This document shows positions 60,970 through 64,000 of a stretch of 64,000 bases of DNA, in pieces. A program made the translations under genes and the position numbers. The DNA comes from Dysgonomonas mossii DSM 22836 (GTDB lineage: Bacteria; Bacteroidota; Bacteroidia; Bacteroidales; Dysgonomonadaceae), in assembly GCF_000213575.1 (NCBI RefSeq), contig NZ_GL892012.1, positions 42,601 through 106,600 on the forward strand, written 5' to 3'. How positions within the stretch are numbered: the stretch's first letter is position 1; every line of letters starts with the position of its first letter. The notes below the pieces were generated by a model. It did not search any database, was not told the origin of the DNA, and saw nothing but the letters and a program-made list of their open reading frames with translations.

Positions 60970-61455
60970 TTATTTATTAAACTCTAATATTTCGCCTACA
61001 CCAATCAACTTATTCGCTTCATAAATATACCATTCTCTTCCCACGTTCAGATACCTTTCAATAGACGAATAACACAGGAATCTTACAGTTACGATTCGCT
61101 CTTCACCAGGATATATCAATTCAGAATCATCAAAAGTTATATCACCGATAAAAGATTCTATCCACACGCCTTCCTGCTCTTGATTAAAAACATGGTTAGG
61201 CCTGTATCCCGATGAAAAACCTGTTTTTCGGCCACCTTCAGATGTGGTTCTCATTTTAATCCTGGCTTTGAGGCAAATCATATCTACACCTTTACATTCG
61301 ATATCCTTTATGCTGGTGTATGTGTATTTATCATAAGCCATCACATCAAAGATCTTTGATTCTCCTGTTTTCAACCAGCGTTTATAGATAAGTTTTCCAC
61401 CCATATATAAATAGAGCTCATCTCCTTTAATATGCTTTTCAATGGCTAATTTCAT
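60970..61455 (-). CDS. Stand-alone EF-Tu domain III-like protein
   Basis: Protein of 161 residues. The middle and end resemble EF-Tu domain III: LKARIKMRTTSEGGRKTGFS, then SGYRPNHVF (compare EGGRHTPFFNGYRPQFYF in EF-Tu), then LIYPGEERIVTVRFL (compare MVMPGDNVKMTVEL), then GREWYIYEANKLIGVGEILE (compare GLRFAIREGGRTVGAGVV). There is no GTPase domain. It is first in the three-gene immunity-like run. An immunity protein acting on an EF-Tu-binding toxin, or a decoy, would fit, but this is inference from similarity and position. Confidence 0.65.
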   Translation of the reverse strand: MKLAIEKHIKGDELYLYMGGKLIYKRWLKTGESKIFDVMAYDKYTYTSIKDIECKGVDMICLKARIKMRTTSEGGRKTGFSSGYRPNHVFNQEQEGVWIESFIGDITFDDSELIYPGEERIVTVRFLCYSSIERYLNVGREWYIYEANKLIGVGEILEFNK

Positions 61456-62025
61456 TTCGGCTTATTATCTATTAAAGAAATAATGTATTAATGCAAAAAT
61501 AGGGAATGAATTGTTTATGATAGATATTATTCCCGGAAAATATTTCAGGTACTTAATGTATCCTGCGACCCTTTCCGTCATTCGTTATATCATTTGTAAT
61601 TCGAATACTCACTATTACTGCGTATTCTACAATTACATTAATAATAACTACCATTTCGGAAACAGTCTCGGATAATAAACCAAGAGTAGCTACTTTCAGG
61701 CTACACTTGAATATTTAACTTTCTACTGCTATTGATATGCTGTGATAGCATATTTTTATATTATCCACTATCTAACGATGCCCTTTCCCGTTTCTTCCAT
61801 AACTATTCCACGTTTGTCTGGGAGCCATCCTTGTTCGGTCTATTGTTCATCAGAGCAAAGGTATGATAGTGTTTAGACCATGTATGTTCAGAGCCTGTCG
61901 GTTTCCGCAAAAATCTTCCTCTTTCCTTCGGCGAGCGTATTTATTGACGGAAAAACATCCCTGCTTTAAACACAATACCTTTTGTTGCTCTATGAAACAA
62001 AAACGACCGACCTGACGGATGACGC
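61456..62025. other. Gap between immunity-like cluster and conjugative-element genes
   Basis: About 570 bp with no coding frame I can support. Near 61735-61753 a hairpin (ATATGCT/AGCATAT) with a T-run could be a terminator. The right part is less AT-rich (CCTTTCCGTCATTCG and similar) and may be the leader of the conjugative-element genes. Confidence 0.4.
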
Positions 62026-62310
62026 ATGAAAAAAAATGTCATAGTTATGAGAAACGGGAAAAACATATTGAAACAAAACTCCCTCGCCTCTGGAATCATC
62101 ATAAAATTTGGTTTGTGGGTGGCAGGGTTTGCATTGTGTGCGTGGGTAGTTACTCATCTGAGTATAAACACATCCGTAGTCTTAGGTTGTGTATTTGCTT
62201 ATATGGGAATCTGCCTTGTATTCAAGGTCGTGAAGTTTGTATTGAAAGTTATTCTTTCCCTACTCTCCTTTATCATCATTACCGCATTAATTCTATTACT
62301 CATCTTTTAA
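62026..62310 (+). CDS. Small membrane protein of a conjugative element
   Basis: Protein of 94 residues with an N-terminal basic stretch and two or three hydrophobic helices (IIIKFGLWVAGFALCAWVV, SVVLGCVFAYMGICLVFKVV, LSLLSFIIITALILLLIF). Family not named by me. It lies 12 bp before the next gene on the same strand; both precede a PcfK-like gene, so it is probably from the plasmid-like module of a Bacteroides conjugative element. Confidence 0.6.
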   Translation: MKKNVIVMRNGKNILKQNSLASGIIIKFGLWVAGFALCAWVVTHLSINTSVVLGCVFAYMGICLVFKVVKFVLKVILSLLSFIIITALILLLIF

Positions 62311-62322
62311 AACCAAACAGCC

Positions 62323-63381
62323 ATGACAAAATTATATTCCCTTTTCGGAGGAACAACAACAGATACAGAAGTTAAATCAGTAGAAGTAAACCAAATTGTA
62401 CAAATGGAAGGTTATTCATACAGCAGGTATGTAGTCCATAAAATAACACATAACCAATTCGGGTATCATTACCACCTAATCAACCTCAGAACCCACGATT
62501 TCCACCAATCAGAGATAATCAAGCCGTTAAGTCAGAAGTTCGGTATCGGTATGTACTATGATGATAAGAACATTGAGTTTATGACCGAAGAAGAAGTAGC
62601 AGAACTCTATGCCAAAGCACAAGCCAAACATGTAGATGAAATGGAACAGCAGAGAGCCGAAGAAAAACGCAGGGAAGAAGTTCGGGTTGTTGGTCGTGAA
62701 TGGCTTAAAAACAATCTCCCAACTGATGCAAAAGCCATTATTGTAGGTCGTTTGAAACAAGATGAATCCGATTCACAGACAGACTATTTTGCATCCTCTA
62801 CTCTAAGCAATGTTATATTAGGTTTCTCCAAACATACACGGGATATATTCTCCGAAATGCGTAAACACGCATCTAATTTTGAAGGGATAGCCTATTTAGC
62901 GGAATATAACGAAGATTATGAGCATAGAGAGAAATACTCTATGGGTGCAGGCTACTATTTAGGCGAAAGTAAATACAGAGGTTGGATAATAGAGAAAGAG
63001 CCTATCTATAACCGAGAAAGGACAATAGAAGAATTCGCCTACACAGCAGGCTCTCCCGATGGTATCCACATCAAACCTAATAAGACAGGCAAGATTAATA
63101 ATAAAATAGATTATACCGATAATATAAGTCCAAACGAATCGGAACAGCAATCTACTATATACATACAATCCGACAATCTGCAATTTGAGATAGTTGATTA
63201 TTCCGAGAAAGCTATTGCCCTGTTTGGAGATGCCAAGCCTATTAAAGACCTATTATTCGCTATGGGTGGAAAATTCAATCCCCGATTGACATACAAGGAA
63301 ACCAAGAAGGCTGGATGGATATTTTCCAAAACTAAGAGAGAAGAATTAGAAGGAGTATTAAATCTGAATAACAACAAATAA
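62323..63381 (+). CDS. Conjugative-element accessory protein of unknown function
   Basis: Protein of 352 residues. The N-terminal part (MTKLYSLFGGTTTDTEVKSV, QMEGYSYSRYVVHKITHNQF) is followed by a coiled-coil-like acidic/basic segment (AQAKHVDEMEQQRAEEKRRE), then a middle domain (AKAIIVGRLKQDESDSQTDY), and a C-terminal segment (KDLLFAMGGKFNPRLTYKET then KKAGWIFSK). The last part is similar to short repeats seen in fusion proteins of Bacteroides conjugative transposons. Exact role unknown. It is 8 bp before a truncated PcfK-like gene, so the element module ends abruptly here. Confidence 0.7.
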   Translation: MTKLYSLFGGTTTDTEVKSVEVNQIVQMEGYSYSRYVVHKITHNQFGYHYHLINLRTHDFHQSEIIKPLSQKFGIGMYYDDKNIEFMTEEEVAELYAKAQAKHVDEMEQQRAEEKRREEVRVVGREWLKNNLPTDAKAIIVGRLKQDESDSQTDYFASSTLSNVILGFSKHTRDIFSEMRKHASNFEGIAYLAEYNEDYEHREKYSMGAGYYLGESKYRGWIIEKEPIYNRERTIEEFAYTAGSPDGIHIKPNKTGKINNKIDYTDNISPNESEQQSTIYIQSDNLQFEIVDYSEKAIALFGDAKPIKDLLFAMGGKFNPRLTYKETKKAGWIFSKTKREELEGVLNLNNNK

Positions 63382-63389
63382 CCAAAACC

Positions 63390-63545
63390 ATGAAATCAAC
63401 AGCATATTTTACACGCACGATATTAACCTATTTGGAGAAACGAGCAGAAACGGATGCTCAATTTGCCGAATCATTCGCTAAACCCGATAAGAACATAGAC
63501 GACTGTGTGTTATGGATAGCTATCCATAAACAACATTATGCGTAG
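63390..63545 (+). pseudogene. PcfK-like gene, truncated
   Basis: A 51-residue frame reads MKSTAYFTRTILTYLEKRAE, then TDAQFAESFAKPDKNIDDCV, then LWIAIHKQHYA and a TAG. The start and the FAESFAKPDKNIDDCV stretch match the N-terminus of PcfK-like proteins, which are normally well over 100 residues. The tail after NIDDCV is unlike PcfK, so the rest has been lost by deletion. It marks the broken end of the conjugative module. Confidence 0.75.
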
Positions 63546-63642
63546 CTATACATTATGTTTAGATAACAGCTTTTCTCTTTTTAAAAATCCTATATTACAA
63601 TCAATTAGAGGATTTGCTTAACGCTTTTTCTTTACATAATAA

Positions 63643-63686
63643 ATTTCATCCGCTCGTCTTTGTATTGACTGGCGAACGGATGAAAT
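63643..63686. terminator. Hairpin before the second recombinase
   Basis: ATTTCATCCG / CGGATGAAAT perfect 10-bp stem with a 24-nt loop, 8 bp past the minus-strand recombinase stop. Likely its terminator. Confidence 0.65.
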
Positions 63687-63693
63687 AAGATTT

Positions 63694-64000
63694 TTATCGG
63701 AAGCTCATCAACTCTTCAAGTAATCCCTTGTCCTTTTCCCATAGATTTTCCGATTCAATATTGGGGCTTAGTCGTAAATAAGCTCTTTCTATTGCCTCTC
63801 TTTTTTGCTTTGAGTCTGAACGTGCATATATTTCTGTTGTCATAACAGAAGAATGTCCAAGAATATCCCTTATATGATGGAGTATAACTCCGGCTTGAAG
63901 CAAATGCATTGCTTTTGTGTGCCGAAGTGTATGGCAGCTTATATGTCCTGTGAAAAATGCAGGATTTTCTTTTCTTGTCTTTATCAACATATTTATCTAG
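63694..64000 (-). pseudogene. Tyrosine recombinase C-terminal part with a frameshift at the window edge
   Basis: The catalytic C-terminus of a tyrosine recombinase is clear: CHTLRHTKAMHLLQAGVIL with HxLRH, LGHSSVMTTEIYARSD with catalytic H and Tyr, and KQKREAIERAYL. From ATG 63990 it is 98 residues, but a stop (TAG, 63997-63999) lies directly upstream in frame. In the next frame the preceding codons read LDKYVDK, which is what the family has before TRKENPAFF. One extra base near 63977-63982 explains this. So the gene has a frameshift, or the sequence has an error; the remainder is off the window. Confidence 0.75.

Noticed and set aside
62019..62375. Frame overlapping the small membrane protein gene
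   Set aside because: Out-of-frame shadow with no motif; the 62026 frame gives a coherent membrane protein and a 12-bp gap to the next gene.
1..64000. Insertion sequences or rRNA genes
   Set aside because: No transposase and no rRNA stretch recognised; the only mobile genes are tyrosine recombinases.

Overview
The window looks like a chromosomal piece of a low-GC Bacteroidales bacterium. The evidence is promoter-like TAnnTTTG boxes, few Shine-Dalgarno sites, an intact aerotolerance (Bat) operon, TonB-dependent receptors, GH3 enzymes, a lipoprotein-type dipeptidyl peptidase III, a Bacteroidetes histone H1-like gene and a CTnDOT-type integrase. Gene content resembles Dysgonomonas or a relative; that genus call is inference only.

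Layout: 1-870 is the N-terminal part of miaB (minus). 1.1-6 kb carries a PNGase F-like secreted deglycosylase, a two-gene ABC exporter and an unknown secreted protein. RNase P RNA (rnpB, minus) lies at about 6.0-6.4 kb. 6.4-10.8 kb is a minus-strand run: ndh, dedA, a DJ-1 protein, tonB and pdxJ, with nadK divergent. lpdA follows, then a siderophore-type receptor with a PepSY protein (13.9-17.5 kb). 17.5-21 kb, minus: an Ntn hydrolase, an SDR oxidoreductase, lipB, ruvC and a DUF4286 gene.

21.3-29.6 kb is a glycan locus: a GH3 gene diverging from a Nudix-type regulator, then a TonB-receptor-like barrel and a second GH3. Palindromes of the form CGTATAnTATACG sit in both intergenic regions and are likely the regulator's operators. 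pgk (minus) and the Bat operon follow (31.9-41.8 kb: moxR, DUF58, batA, batB, batC, two batD copies, batE). A four-helix-bundle gene flanked by inverted repeats sits inside the Bat operon. 41.9-56.2 kb is housekeeping and envelope: PAP2, a DUF2007-Usp fusion, DPP III, a TPR protein, a phosphoesterase, dnaG, a BrkB protein, a MATE pump, queF and queC.

From tRNA-Lys(CTT) at 56.3 kb to the right edge is accessory DNA. A second copy of the tRNA 3' end plus terminator lies 190 bp downstream of the tRNA, followed by an IntDOT-like integrase, histone H1, a flavin reductase interrupted by an in-frame TGA, a minus-strand cluster of immunity-like genes (one SUKH, one resembling EF-Tu domain III), conjugative-element genes ending in a truncated PcfK, and a frameshifted tyrosine recombinase. 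It reads as a decaying, layered integration hotspot.

Most unusual signals: a shared about 51-bp three-unit TGTCAC element upstream of lpdA and of the DPP III gene in the same orientation; the paired operators in the GH3 locus; the flanked cassette in the Bat operon; the tRNA-Lys att duplication; and the EF-Tu-domain-III-like protein in the immunity cluster.
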